DNA of 64,000 nucleotides from Leptospira selangorensis (GCF_004769405.1 NZ_RQES01000024.1:62001-126000); one strand, 5' to 3'. Positions 49,485-59,800 are shown, counted from the stretch's first letter. Notes: generated from the letters alone by a model not told the origin. Numbers and translations: made by a program.

Positions 49485-50465
49485 ATGGAGATCAAAAAAG
49501 GTTTTGCAGATGCGATCGGGAACACTCCTCTCATCCGTTTAAATTATTATTCGGACCTAACAGGGTGTGAAATTTTAGGGAAAGCGGAATTCTTAAATCC
49601 GGGCGGTTCCGTAAAAGATAGAGCGGCATTATTTATCATAGAAGAAGCAGAGAAGAAGGGACTCTTAAAGCCGGGTGGCACCGTGGTCGAAGGTACTGCC
49701 GGTAATACCGGGATCGGACTCGTACATATCTGTAATGCAAAAGGATATAAATGTCTGATCGTAATTCCGGATACACAATCCAAAGAAAAAATAGATTTGC
49801 TTAGGACACTTGGCGCGGAAGTAAGAACTGTCCCTGCAGTTCCCTATAAAGATCCTGGAAACTATGTAAAAGTTTCCGCTCGTATTGCGGAAGAAACTCC
49901 TAATTCGATCTGGGCCAATCAATTCGATAATGTGGCAAACCGTTTAGCACATTATCATACTACAGGACCTGAGATTTGGAGACAAACAGATGGAAAAGTA
50001 GACGCTTGGCTTGCATCTTTAGGAACAGGAGGAACATTCAGCGGGACTGCATTGTTCTTAAAGGAAAAAAATCCTAAGATCAAGACGATCGCTGCAGAGC
50101 CTTATGGATCAGCAATTTATAATTTTGTAAAAAAGGGAGAACTTAGTTCTGAAGGAAATTCTTTCACGGAAGGAATAGGTAACGGAAGAATTACCGAAAA
50201 CATGAAAGATGCTCCTTTTGATGACGCGATCCGAGTCACAGATGAAGAATGTTTAGAGTATATTTATACACTTCTTCGCAAAGATGGATTATTTGTAGGT
50301 GGCTCAAGCGGGATCAATGTAGGAGCTGCAGTAAAACTTGCAAAAGAACTAGGACCTGGACATACCATAGTCACTATTCTTGCTGATAGCGGAGCGAGAT
50401 ACCAGTCCAGGTTGTACGACCAGGACTGGTTGAAATCGAAAGGATATTCTATTCCAGAAGTTTAG
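49485..50465 (+). CDS. cysK: Cysteine synthase A
   Basis: 326 residues. PLP-binding Lys K44 is in NPGGSVKDRAA; VVEGTAGNTGIGLVHI carries the substrate loop (TAGNTG), and SLGTGGTFSGTALF the PLP phosphate loop; GGSSGINVGAAV is the later motif. It replaces the O-acetylserine acetyl group with sulfide to make cysteine. CAG-rich length and the LYDQDWLKSKG ending are normal for the family. AAAGAGG precedes the ATG by 5 nt. It overlaps the convergent DUF5683-like gene by 4 bp. Confidence 0.92.
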   Translation: MEIKKGFADAIGNTPLIRLNYYSDLTGCEILGKAEFLNPGGSVKDRAALFIIEEAEKKGLLKPGGTVVEGTAGNTGIGLVHICNAKGYKCLIVIPDTQSKEKIDLLRTLGAEVRTVPAVPYKDPGNYVKVSARIAEETPNSIWANQFDNVANRLAHYHTTGPEIWRQTDGKVDAWLASLGTGGTFSGTALFLKEKNPKIKTIAAEPYGSAIYNFVKKGELSSEGNSFTEGIGNGRITENMKDAPFDDAIRVTDEECLEYIYTLLRKDGLFVGGSSGINVGAAVKLAKELGPGHTIVTILADSGARYQSRLYDQDWLKSKGYSIPEV

Positions 50466-51460
50466 AAAGTGCTTACATATCTCAGGTCGGTGCGGTATTC
50501 CCAAAGATTACTCGCGCCACCTGCTGCGATCGGCATATAATTACTTTTAAAATTGAATCCTTCTTTCACTGCCTCTCCGGAAGGAGTTTGGATGATATTA
50601 TGAGTAGCCCATTTTTGGCCTAAAAAATAACTCTGAGCCAACTGAACTAAATACAAACCGACACCCATATAAAGTCCTGCTCTGCTGTAATTTTCGTATT
50701 GGCCTTCTTTACTTTTGAAGGAGTTATATTCGGAAATACTATCTGATTGCATTTTAGTTACTACAACCGATGCTCCCGTAATTCCTGAACCTTGTATCTG
50801 CGCATAAGTAACCGGATCTTCGAATAAAATTTTGCTCAGACGATTCCCAGCCTTATTATGTTGTTCTGTTGCTGCTTGGCTTCCACCGATTGCAACAACG
50901 ATAGAGAGACCGATCGCTATCTGATAAGCTCTCGCATAATTATCATGTTTCATGGTGGAAAGTCCCCAACCCGGTAGGATTGCGGATTTCCAAACAGGCT
51001 CCCAAGGATTTCTGTTTGCGGAAATATATTCTTCCCAACTGGAATCTTGTTCGTCTATATACTTCTCGATCAATGCCAAACGTTTTTGGACCGCTTTATA
51101 ACTATTCTCTTTGATCATTTGTTCCAGAAGAATGGTGTCCAATTGTTCTTCTTTTTCAGACTTCTTACCGTCTTTATTCAGTTTCTTTTTTTCAGCATCG
51201 AATAATTTTGCAAGTTCTGCCTCATCCTTGATTTCTTTGAAGATGATCTTTAAGATCTGAGATTTGGGCAAGGTCTGTCTTTTGGTTTCTTTTAGAATTG
51301 TAACTGTGTCTGTGGATTGATCGATTACAGTTCCATAGGTTTTTTCGCCGTTCTTTAAAAGGATCGTTTCCGCCGAGACTTGGCCGAATGCGATCATAAA
51401 GAAGATAACGGATATTGATAAGGACTTAGGTCCTGGTAGAATTGAGCGGAGAGTTTTCAT
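50462..51460 (-). CDS. DUF5683-like exported protein
   Basis: 332 residues with a signal peptide (ending about QVSA). An N-terminal strand domain (TILLKNGEKTYGTVIDQSTDTVTILKE) precedes a charged helix. Residues from about 160 (WKSAILPGWGLSTMKHDNYARAYQIAIGLSIVVAI) match the Pro-Gly-Trp-Gly turn and hydrophobic helix of DUF5683-type proteins; another hydrophobic stretch (GLYMGVGLYLVQLAQSYFLG) follows. It probably sits in an envelope membrane. AGGA precedes the ATG. The role is unknown. Confidence 0.7.
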   Translation of the reverse strand: MKTLRSILPGPKSLSISVIFFMIAFGQVSAETILLKNGEKTYGTVIDQSTDTVTILKETKRQTLPKSQILKIIFKEIKDEAELAKLFDAEKKKLNKDGKKSEKEEQLDTILLEQMIKENSYKAVQKRLALIEKYIDEQDSSWEEYISANRNPWEPVWKSAILPGWGLSTMKHDNYARAYQIAIGLSIVVAIGGSQAATEQHNKAGNRLSKILFEDPVTYAQIQGSGITGASVVVTKMQSDSISEYNSFKSKEGQYENYSRAGLYMGVGLYLVQLAQSYFLGQKWATHNIIQTPSGEAVKEGFNFKSNYMPIAAGGASNLWEYRTDLRYVSTF

Positions 51461-51602
51461 TCGAATTCCTATTCGGTCTTTTGAACTTTTCTCTCTTTGT
51501 CACCTTCGCAAGCCCGCCGAGTCAACGTAAAAACTTTACTTCACCTTTTGCAGCCGAGGATTTTTCCTTGCCTTGAAAAGTAATACGGAGGATAAAATAG
51601 CT

Positions 51603-51887
51603 ATGGTAAATTTCCGAATTTGGATCTTGGCTTTGGTCTTGAGTAGCCTCTATTGGACCGCTAGCTCTGTTTCAGGGGTTTCTCCTGAGCAGCCAAAGGA
51701 TTCCAAAACTTCGGAACCTTCTCCCAAAAAAGAAAAACCTTCTAAGACCCAAGGGTGTTGTAGGATCAAATACGAGGGCGGAGGGATAGACTATTTCCCT
51801 TCCACCGAGGAAGAATGTGTGGCCAAGTCTGGCTTCCAAAGTTTCGAAAAAAATTCAGCGCTTTGCTTCCAGTCTCTCTGGGATTAG
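51603..51887 (+). CDS. Small exported Cys-containing protein
   Basis: 94 residues from the ATG at 51603 (GGAGG upstream); an in-frame TTG start at 51573 exists. Signal segment FRIWILALVLSSLYWTASSVSG, a Lys/Pro/Ser-rich linker, then a compact domain with Cys-Cys (GCCRIKYEGGGIDYFPS), EEECVAKSGF and ALCFQSLWD. The Cys spacing suggests disulfides. No family was recognised. It ends 4 bp from the convergent barrel gene, the last gene of the MbnPH operon. Confidence 0.6.
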   Translation: MVNFRIWILALVLSSLYWTASSVSGVSPEQPKDSKTSEPSPKKEKPSKTQGCCRIKYEGGGIDYFPSTEEECVAKSGFQSFEKNSALCFQSLWD

Positions 51888-51891
51888 AAAA

Positions 51892-52923
51892 TTACTTCTT
51901 CTCCAAGTCATCTTCCGATTCGAATTCCTCAGCTTCTTTCTCCGATTTTTTAGAAGAATCCCTCCATTCAGGAAGTTCAAAAGAAATAGAAGTAGTGATC
52001 GCATAATCATAAAGTCTGATCTCAGGATCTCGTATTAAGGGAAGTCGACCTGCAATTGTAAGATACGTTCCTTTAGTAAGAGTATAATTAAAACCTAAAC
52101 TAGCTTCTTTGAATGCTTTCGGGAATTTTTTCTGGGTTTCGGAATCTTCTTCCAAAAGACTTCCACCGCCGATCACGTTCACATACGGAGTTCTGTATAA
52201 AAGTCCTCCGAAGACACTGAAATCTTTATTCCAAAAATAAGTAATATATGCAAACCACTGAGTGATCTTTTGGATCTCCGGATGAGTTTCGGTATTTTGG
52301 GTTGTGGAAGATTGAGCCCAATAAGGAAGACCGGATTGAGTATCCAAGTTCGCATGATCTTTAGAAAGAGGGAAAATTCCCGAGCCTCTGAGCACAAATA
52401 GAAACTGTTTCCAAGTGGTTCCTAATGTAAGATTTGTTATACCGGAATAATAATCTCCACCTGCAAATTTATCCGTATCACCACCGGAAGGAAAACCAAG
52501 TCTAGCTTCTAAAATGATGAAGAACGGCCAGCCAGTATCAATCAGAGGATTCCATTTGGCACCTACGAACGCCTTACCGTAACGAGCAGCGTCACTTCTA
52601 TCCTTCTGCTCATAATAAGTCCAAGGAGCACTGAAGTTCGCCGCGAATTTTCCGCCGGTAAAATTGAATTCACCGAACACAGTAGTGGTATGAAGATTAG
52701 AATTATCAATTGTACCTTTTTGAAAATCCTGAGTGATCAAAAGATAATCGGAAGGTTTTTCCCTTTTACCTGTAAAAGGATCCACGAATCGGGTGGATGA
52801 GATCATATTCTGTCCTTCTCCCGCATGGTGGGCGAAAATTTCCCCGCCTAAAAAGAGAAAGAATAGAAATGTAAAAAGTTGTATAAAAATTAAAAGAGTT
52901 CGTTTTTGAAATATTAGAAACAT
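51892..52923 (-). CDS. Outer-membrane beta-barrel-like protein, last gene of the MbnPH operon
   Basis: 343 residues with a signal peptide ending around IFA-HHAGEG. Alternating strands (NLHTTTVFGEFNFTGGKFAANFSAPWTYYE, FFIILEARLGFPSGG, FSVFGGLLYRTPYVNVIGG, ASLGFNYTLTKGTYLTIAGRLPL) suggest 10-12 barrel strands. The C-terminus is acidic (EKEAEEFESEDDLEKK). It resembles small porins or transport barrels; the substrate is unknown. The mature N-terminus HHAGEG could bind metal. It overlaps the upstream lipoprotein gene by 10 bp, so it belongs to the same operon. Confidence 0.75.
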   Translation of the reverse strand: MFLIFQKRTLLIFIQLFTFLFFLFLGGEIFAHHAGEGQNMISSTRFVDPFTGKREKPSDYLLITQDFQKGTIDNSNLHTTTVFGEFNFTGGKFAANFSAPWTYYEQKDRSDAARYGKAFVGAKWNPLIDTGWPFFIILEARLGFPSGGDTDKFAGGDYYSGITNLTLGTTWKQFLFVLRGSGIFPLSKDHANLDTQSGLPYWAQSSTTQNTETHPEIQKITQWFAYITYFWNKDFSVFGGLLYRTPYVNVIGGGSLLEEDSETQKKFPKAFKEASLGFNYTLTKGTYLTIAGRLPLIRDPEIRLYDYAITTSISFELPEWRDSSKKSEKEAEEFESEDDLEKK

Positions 52924-53783
52924 GAATATAATACTAAGACCTGGCCGCTTGTTTCCAGATTTTCCTGGATTTCGGAGTAAAGAGTTGTATTTTGAAAATC
53001 GTTGATTGTGATCTCTGAACCGGAGACTGCAAAGATCCCATCCAATATGGAAAAACTAGATCCCGCTCTTTGAGAGAGTAGGCCATCCGTCCTAAATCCT
53101 ATAGAGAATGGAACATTCTTTTTATAAGGGATTTCCAAATCGCAGGAAGCTTCTACTTGGAATTCAGCTTCTCTTAATTCTACATGAACCGTTTTTGTTA
53201 TTGATCCATTAAATATTTGGAATGTAAGAAGAAGGTCTGAAAATTCTCCATAAATATGTTCCAAGGTTCCGTATGGCACTGCTGGAAAAGGGGATAAACT
53301 TTGTCTTTTTACAGGTCCGGTTAATGTGTTAAAATCAGAGACCGAAATATCTCCTGGAGAAAAATCTCCTTTGATCCCGTATTTTTGGGAATAAGAGCCG
53401 GTTCCTGGGGTAGGAGTTTCCGAACCACCGGAATGAAATACATGGACCTTTCCATCAGCGGAAGCAGAAGAGACTGAAAAAGAATTTTCAGGCGCCTTAA
53501 ATAACATGGAAATACTTTCTAATACTACTTCGTTCTCCGTAAGTTGTATCTGGTAAGTAGAACTTCCGCTTAATGTAAAAGAACCTATATCTGAATCTCC
53601 TTGGTCGTCGGAATAATATAACCAGGGATCGATGATCGCTCTTCTTTCGTCCATGATACGGAATAATGCCTGAAGTTCAGTCGATCTTTCTTCCGTAGAA
53701 TTTCCTAAAGTTCCGTAGGCGCATGCCTGGAAAGATATTAGGAATAATAAGATATATTCGAATTTTATTTTATTCTTCATCAT
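52914..53783 (-). CDS. Hypothetical lipoprotein in the MbnPH operon
   Basis: 289 residues. Signal YILLFLISFQAC gives the lipobox. The mature chain is beta-rich with one Cys pair (EASCDLE and the final LYSCF) and a His-Gly-Gly loop (HVFHSGGSETPTPG). It has no recognised domain. It lies 14 bp after the di-haem gene and overlaps the barrel gene, so is likely part of the same system. Its length and sandwich-like strands resemble MbnP-type proteins only superficially. Confidence 0.7.
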   Translation of the reverse strand: MMKNKIKFEYILLFLISFQACAYGTLGNSTEERSTELQALFRIMDERRAIIDPWLYYSDDQGDSDIGSFTLSGSSTYQIQLTENEVVLESISMLFKAPENSFSVSSASADGKVHVFHSGGSETPTPGTGSYSQKYGIKGDFSPGDISVSDFNTLTGPVKRQSLSPFPAVPYGTLEHIYGEFSDLLLTFQIFNGSITKTVHVELREAEFQVEASCDLEIPYKKNVPFSIGFRTDGLLSQRAGSSFSILDGIFAVSGSEITINDFQNTTLYSEIQENLETSGQVLVLYSCF

Positions 53784-53797
53784 ATTTATCTAAAATT

Positions 53798-54946
53798 TCA
53801 GAACGGATCCTGGAACTTGGGATTGGTGGTGAATTCCGTATCCGTAAGGCTTTTTAAGAATTCCACCAGATCCTGTTTTTCGGATTCGCTTAAGGAAAAA
53901 CTTCTTACAAAAACGTCTCTGTTAGGATTTGTAGTGCCGTCCCCGGTTCCCCCGTTTACATAATGATTCACCACGGATAATAGGTCCGGAATGGAACCGT
54001 CATGCATATATGGAGCGGTGAGTTCAACGTTGCGTAGAGAAGGTGCTCTGAATTTTCCCCGATCCGATTCTTTAGTGGTGAATTCATACAATCCACCATT
54101 TGGGCTTACAAATCTGGAGGAATCCAATCCGTTATTATGGAAAGTAACTTCTTCGAATACCGTTCCCACATGAAGGATCGTGTCCGTAAAATTGAAACCT
54201 CCATGACAATGGAAACATTCCGCTTTTTCTCCAAAGAATAAATTTTTACCTCGGATCGCAGAAGCACTTAAAGCGGAAAAATCCCCGGCTTGGTATCTGT
54301 CGTATGCGGAATTTCCCGAGATAAAAGTCCTTTGAAAGCTGGATAAAGCTTTCGTAATATTCAATATACTAAAAGGATTTTGATCGTTAGGGAAAGCCGC
54401 CTTGAATTTAGAAACGTAATCCGGGTCATTCGTAAGTCTATCCAGCAAAAGATCTTCTCTGTCCTTCATTCCAAGTTCTACAGGATTGTCTCCGAACATG
54501 GGGACTCTTGCCTGGTCCTCCAATTTTTTTAAAACCGGATTTGCCCAGGTTTGTCTGAGATTATAGGCGACGTTGGATAGATGTTGTGCGTTTCTGGGAT
54601 GAGATTGCCCGGTAGAACCTACGGAAACAGTAAGACCATCCGTGAACGCGTCCTCTTGTTTATGGCAGCTTCCGCAGGATTGGGTTTCATTTTCAGATAA
54701 TTTTGTATCATAAAATAAAAACCTGCCAAGCTCCACTTTTTCCACGGTGACCGGATTATCACTCGGGATTCTTGGCGCGGGGAATCCGGGAGGAAGATCC
54801 CAAGTATAAGGAGTTCCTTCGGGGGCAGAAGTTCCTAAAAGTAAAAGAATTCCTTCCGATCCGGAACTTTTTTCCTTCTCCAATCCCAATTGTGTACATT
54901 GGAAAAGTAGAAGTAAGAATAAAGAAAACGTAATAAGTCGATTCAT
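53798..54946 (-). CDS. mbnH: MbnH-like di-haem cytochrome c peroxidase/MauG family lipoprotein
   Basis: 382 residues. Signal LLFQC lipobox (Cys17). Two haem c motifs: C91-G-S-C94-H95 and C244-F-H-C247-H248. [27 protein letters not shown] and [22 protein letters not shown] are the CcpA/MauG-family core. The pairing with an MbnP-like gene 49 bp upstream matches the metallo-mystery pair (TIGR04039/TIGR04052). MbnH of methanotrophs oxidises a Trp of MbnP to kynurenine. The CGGAAT site precedes the ATG. Confidence 0.85.
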   Translation of the reverse strand: MNRLITFSLFLLLLFQCTQLGLEKEKSSGSEGILLLLGTSAPEGTPYTWDLPPGFPAPRIPSDNPVTVEKVELGRFLFYDTKLSENETQSCGSCHKQEDAFTDGLTVSVGSTGQSHPRNAQHLSNVAYNLRQTWANPVLKKLEDQARVPMFGDNPVELGMKDREDLLLDRLTNDPDYVSKFKAAFPNDQNPFSILNITKALSSFQRTFISGNSAYDRYQAGDFSALSASAIRGKNLFFGEKAECFHCHGGFNFTDTILHVGTVFEEVTFHNNGLDSSRFVSPNGGLYEFTTKESDRGKFRAPSLRNVELTAPYMHDGSIPDLLSVVNHYVNGGTGDGTTNPNRDVFVRSFSLSESEKQDLVEFLKSLTDTEFTTNPKFQDPF

Positions 54947-54995
54947 AATATATTCCGGCTTCGATCAGAATCGACCGAAACCATCGTTATAGTTC

Positions 54996-55922
54996 TTATT
55001 TGGATACGATCCCAAATACTGTTTGAGCGGTGGACCCAGCATTTCCGGTAGAATAATCCAAACCGAAATTCGGATACACTAAGGAACAGTTAGCGCTGTC
55101 CATAGCTCCCATAGAATGACAAGATTTGCTTCCAGCACTGATATCCCATCCTGTGACTGCTTTTTTAAGGTCGAATTGAACCTTTTGTGTGAATGGATTA
55201 AATCCTCCGGTCGGAGTGAGTTCGATCACAGTCCGGTTAGAGTTTGTGCATGTATAAACTCCACTGGACTCGGTGCAGCCGGCAGAACCTATATGTAGAA
55301 CCGCTGCATTTCCTAATGTTGCAGCATCATTGGATATAAATTCACCTACGAAAAATCTATAACCCATGGTCCATCCCCAGGCCAGTCCGGAGATATTTAG
55401 AGGGCTAGGAGCAACACTGTAATCGATATGATTGAGTGATTCCGGGATTCCCAAAGTGAATCTAAGGGTTTTATAGGTTTTATTCTCAACAGAAGTTTGG
55501 ACTAAATTATTGGTTTCAGCAGTTCCGCTGCAGCTCCCTTTTCCATTTTCGAAATCCAGAAGTGTAACTCCGCTATACTGCCAAACACCTGTATTAGGAA
55601 TATCTAAAGTGGTAACATTATCGTCCTGGTCTACTAATTCGAATCCGGAAACATAAAATCTAAGATCCTTTAGTTTAATGGGCATTACCCCGGCTACGTG
55701 TTGGATGGTAACAACAGAACTGGAATGAGAATCCCCATGTCCGCTTATATCCCCTTCGCAGGTGGCGTGACTATCTCCAACCACTGCACTGAATTGGATT
55801 CCAGACGGATTTCCTGTGGCTAATGCTAATAGCGCCAAATTTGGGTTGGCAGATTGGCCGTCGCAATTTGCGATGTATGCGGTTAATAACGCAATAATCG
55901 CGGATTTATATAATAATTTCAT
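54996..55922 (-). CDS. mbnP: MbnP-like four-Cys lipoprotein
   Basis: 308 residues. Signal ending IANC (Cys20). It follows the metallo-mystery four-Cys family: GIQFSAVVGDSHATC (C55), MPIKLKDLRFYVSGFEL, CSGT (C131), LRFTLGIPESLNH, the aromatic W182-G-W184 segment (LAWGWTMGYRFF), GCTESSGVYTC (C216, C225) and SKSCHSMG...ANCSLVYPNFGLD (C268, C279). HGDSHSS near 62-68 gives extra His. In the studied protein a Trp is oxidised by MbnH to kynurenine and helps bind copper; W182 or W184 are candidates. CAGGAG precedes the ATG. Confidence 0.85.
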   Translation of the reverse strand: MKLLYKSAIIALLTAYIANCDGQSANPNLALLALATGNPSGIQFSAVVGDSHATCEGDISGHGDSHSSSVVTIQHVAGVMPIKLKDLRFYVSGFELVDQDDNVTTLDIPNTGVWQYSGVTLLDFENGKGSCSGTAETNNLVQTSVENKTYKTLRFTLGIPESLNHIDYSVAPSPLNISGLAWGWTMGYRFFVGEFISNDAATLGNAAVLHIGSAGCTESSGVYTCTNSNRTVIELTPTGGFNPFTQKVQFDLKKAVTGWDISAGSKSCHSMGAMDSANCSLVYPNFGLDYSTGNAGSTAQTVFGIVSK

Positions 55923-56017
55923 AATATTCTCCTGAGGAAAGTATCACTTTCCGATTTTTCGTATTAGCGTGAGGATATAATTATCCACCGCTTCCTCGTT
56001 CGAGGTTTAGAAAAGGT
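55923..56017 (-). promoter_or_regulatory. Possible regulatory region before mbnP
   Basis: The 95-bp gap contains CCTCGAACGAGG, GGAAAGT-GAT-ACTTTCC (perfect 7-bp stem) and a near-palindrome GGATAATTATATCC. They could form an attenuator or an operator, perhaps metal-responsive, in front of mbnP; no known binding site was identified. Confidence 0.35.
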
Positions 56018-56464
56018 TTAGGAGAATCGAGGGGGTCTTTCTAGATCGAAAGAAACAAACACTCCGGAATCTTCTTTTATACGGCTCAAAAGTTCCGAGC
56101 CAAGAGTTTCTGGAGCTATGTTTTCTAATTTGGAATAAGTGAAAAATTGAGTGCAGATAGTTCCGCTTAAATAAGAAGCCTTGTCTTTTGCTTTTTTACA
56201 GGCGCATTTATGTGCTTCTCCTGACTTAGCGGAATGACAATCGGGTAGGGAAGAAGGTTTAGAATTAGAATGATCTTCTCCAGAATCGGCAAGTTTGGAG
56301 GAAAATCTGGAATCTTCAGAGTCCGAATGTTTTTCTTTTTGGCTTCCGTGATTACAATGGCAAAGTTTGATCTCTCCCGCGAGCATTCCGCAGAACCAAC
56401 CGCTTCCGAATACCAAACTTTGGAATAGGAAGCATTGGGCCAGAATGATAGAAATCGTTTTCAT
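56018..56464 (-). CDS. Cys/His-rich exported protein, MbnPH operon
   Basis: 148 residues with a signal peptide (MKTISIILAQCFLFQSLVFGSG). Metal-type clusters: C35-H36-C37-N-H39 (LCHCNHG), C76-H77 and H85-K-C87-A-C89, joined by a Ser/Asp/Lys/His-rich stretch. Its position before mbnP suggests a periplasmic copper or other metal carrier; this is inference. The start overlaps the STAS stop (ATGA). No known family was recognised; the C-terminal 45 residues are a different, ordinary domain. Confidence 0.7.
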   Translation of the reverse strand: MKTISIILAQCFLFQSLVFGSGWFCGMLAGEIKLCHCNHGSQKEKHSDSEDSRFSSKLADSGEDHSNSKPSSLPDCHSAKSGEAHKCACKKAKDKASYLSGTICTQFFTYSKLENIAPETLGSELLSRIKEDSGVFVSFDLERPPRFS

Positions 56465-56772
56465 TGTAGGGAGATTTTCAGTCGATTCAGAACGGTTTTG
56501 AGTCCTTCGCTGGTTTTGATTTCCACCGGGACTCCTTTGGATTTTAATTCCGCTAAAAGTTTTAAGATCCGATTCAATATGAGAGAAGGGATTGCGACTA
56601 CATTTTCAAGATCCAGTTCTACAACGGTCGGTTGGATTTCTTGGATCTTTTGCATGATCAGGCCGATTTCTTCCGTTTCAACAGAACATACGTTCCGCAC
56701 AAAAACGACTCTAAACCGTTTTTTTTCAGCGTATACATGTGTCTCTGTAAACTGAATTGCAGAAGAAGTCAT
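56461..56772 (-). CDS. STAS-domain (anti-anti-sigma-like) protein
   Basis: 103 residues, one domain: FRVVFVRNVCSVETEEIGLIMQKI, then VVELDLENVVAIPSLILNRILKLLAELKSKGVPVEI. This is the STAS alpha/beta core, with S in the usual phospho-site region (VAIPSLIL). It would bind a partner kinase or sensor. It is translationally coupled to the Cys/His-rich gene and so may head the MbnPH operon, 83 bp after icmF. No serine kinase gene is adjacent. Confidence 0.7.
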   Translation of the reverse strand: MTSSAIQFTETHVYAEKKRFRVVFVRNVCSVETEEIGLIMQKIQEIQPTVVELDLENVVAIPSLILNRILKLLAELKSKGVPVEIKTSEGLKTVLNRLKISLQ

Positions 56773-56819
56773 GGTCTTGGACCAAATTTTCTACTTTGAA
56801 ACCCTAAGGGAAACAAAAA

Positions 56820-56849
56820 AAGGTCCTCAGAATTGATTTGTATCACCTT
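56820..56849 (-). terminator. Possible weak terminator after icmF
   Basis: On the minus strand AAGGT...ACCTT form a short stem before a run of T (seven bases, 56821-56815). The loop is long, so it is probably inefficient and the STAS operon might be partly read from icmF. Confidence 0.4.
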
Positions 56850-56855
56850 CGTCGG

Positions 56856-59800
56856 TCACATACTTCTTCTGTATTGGCCACCCACTTCATAAAGAGAATG
56901 GGTCATTTGTCCCAGAGAGCAGACCTTTCCGGCTTCTACTAATGCTTCGAATCCGTTTTCTCCGGAAAGGCAGGCCGCTTGTAAATTTTTCAGAGCATTA
57001 GAAGAATCCTCTTGGTTCCTGAATTGGAATGCTTCGAGTTCCTTAATCTGCGCCTTTTTTTCATCCTCTGTGGAGCGGATCACTTCTTCCGGAAGAATTG
57101 TAGGAGATCCATCTTTGCCTAAGAAAGTATTCACACCGATCACAGGGATCTCTCCGGTATGTTTTCTATGCTCATATTCCAAGGATTCTTCTTGGATCTT
57201 GTTTCTTTGGTACATTCTTTCCATTGCACCCAGAACTCCGCCTCTTTCAGAAATACGTCTGAACTCGGACAAAATCGCTTCTTCTACCAGATCGGAAAGA
57301 TCATCGATGATGAAGGAACCTTGTAGAGGATTTTCATTTTTAGCCAGACCCAATTCTCTATTAATGATTAGCTGGATCGCCATTGCTCTTCTGACTGATT
57401 CTTCCGTAGGTGTTGTGATTGCCTCATCGTAAGCATTCGTATGTAAACTATTACAATTATCATAGATAGCATATAACGCTTGTAAGGTGGTTCGAATGTC
57501 GTTGAATGCGATCTCTTGTGCGTGTAAAGAGCGACCGGAAGTTTGGATATGGTATTTTAACATTTGAGAACGTTCCGATCCGCTGTATTTATACTTCATA
57601 CTTTTGGCCCAGATCTTACGTGCCACTCTTCCGATGACTGCATATTCAGGATCAATTCCATTTGAGAAGAAGAAGGAAAGGTTAGGTGCGAAATCATCTA
57701 TCTTCATTCCGCGAGAAAGATAATATTCCACAAACGTAAATCCATTCGCTAAAGTGAAAGCCACCTGAGTGATCGGATTGGCTCCCGCTTCTGCGATATG
57801 ATATCCCGAAATAGAAACGGAGTAAAAATTACGGACCTTATTCCAAATAAAATATTCCTGGATATCTCCCATTAACTTCAGAGCAAATTCAGTGGAGAAG
57901 ATACATGTGTTCTGTGCCTGGTCTTCTTTTAGAATATCCGCCTGAACAGTTCCACGAACGGAAGAAAGAGTTTCTTTCTTTATTTTTTCATAAACTTCTT
58001 TAGGAAGGATCTGATCTCCGGTGGTTCCTAAAAGAAGAAGACCTAGGCCATCATTTCCTCTCGGGATCTCTCCTTTGTAGTGTGGAACAGGAACTCCTTT
58101 TTTAGAATAGATCTCCGCAAGTTTGGATTTTGCCTCTTCTACTTTTCCTTCTGCCCGAATATATTTCTCACAGGTTTGATCAATTGCGGTATTCAAGAAG
58201 AAGGATAGAAGCATCGGTGCCGGTCCGTTGATCGTCATGGATACGGAAGTGCTCGGACTACAAAGATCAAAACCTGAATATAGTTTTTTAGCATCGTCTA
58301 AGGTTGCGATGCTTACTCCGGAATTTCCGATCTTACCATAAATATCAGGGCGAAGTCCAGGATCTTCTCCGTATAAAGTTACGGAATCGAATGCAGTGCT
58401 TAAACGATGAGCCGGCATTCCATGGCTAACGTAATGGAATCTTGCGTTTGTTCTTTCTGGACCACCTTCGCCGGCGAACATACGAGTAGGGTCTTCTCCG
58501 GTCCTTTTAAAAGGAAATACTCCGGCGGCATATGGGAATTCTCCCGGAAAATTCTCGGTATAAGACCATTTTACGATCTCTCCCCAGTTTCTGAATTTAG
58601 GAACGGAAACCTTCGGGATATTCAGGTTACTTAAGGATTTTGTAAAATTCTCTACTTTGATCTCTTTGTCTCTTACTGTATAAGTGAAAAATTCTCCCGA
58701 ATACTTTTCTAATTTAGAATCCCATTCTTTTAGGATCTTTTTTGTGTCCGGATGAAGTCCTTCTTCTCTTTTGGAATATTCTTCTTCCAAGTCGGAGACA
58801 TTTTTGCCTCTTTCTTTTAAAACTTCTATCGTTCCTTTGATCCTATATAGGATCTCTGCGGTTTCGGATTCTTTTTTGACGAAGTTTTCGTATTTCTCAC
58901 ATTCTTCAGCGATCTCTGCTAAGTATCTTTGTCTATCCGGAGGAATGATATGGATCTTTTGGCTAGTTTCTGAACTGGAAGCAAAATTGGATTTCCAATC
59001 CAAATTGAACTTTTTGTTTAATGAATCGATGAGTGCAACGTATAGATTATTCGTTCCAGGATCATTGAATTGGGATGCAATAGTCCCAAATACTGGCATT
59101 TTCTCCGGGGCTTGATCGAATAATTTTCTGGATCTTTGGAATTGTTTTTGAACATCTCTGATTGCGTCTAATGCTCCTCTTTTATCACATTTATTGACTG
59201 CAATCAGATCCGCATAATCGATCATATCGATTTTTTCTAATTGGGTGGCGGCGCCGAATTCGGGTGTCATTACATAAAGAGAAAGATCGGATACTTCCGT
59301 AATTTCAGAATCACTTTGTCCTATCCCCGCTGTTTCTACGATCACTAGATCGAATTCTGAACTTTTAAGAACGTCCAAACTCTTTTTAACATTTCGATTC
59401 AATGCGATATTTGCTTCTCTAGTTGCAAAAGATCTCATATACACTCTTGGATGAGAGATGGAATTCATACGTATCCTATCTCCTAAGAGTGCTCCTCCTG
59501 TTTTTCGTTTGGAAGGATCTACGGAAATAATCGCGATAGTTTTGTCTTCGAAATCATGAATAAATCTTCTTACAAGTTCATCCGTAAGGGAGGATTTTCC
59601 CGCTCCTCCTGTTCCCGTAATTCCTAAGATAGGGATTATCTTTTGGGAAAGTGGAAAATCCAATTTTGTCGGATCTATTTTTTTAGAATCATTTTCGGTA
59701 GATTCTACTAAGGAGATCGATTCTGCGATTGCGATCGGATTTTTTTTACGGATCTCCGAGAACAGATTTCCATTAAATCTATGTGGAGGAAGAAAATCAG

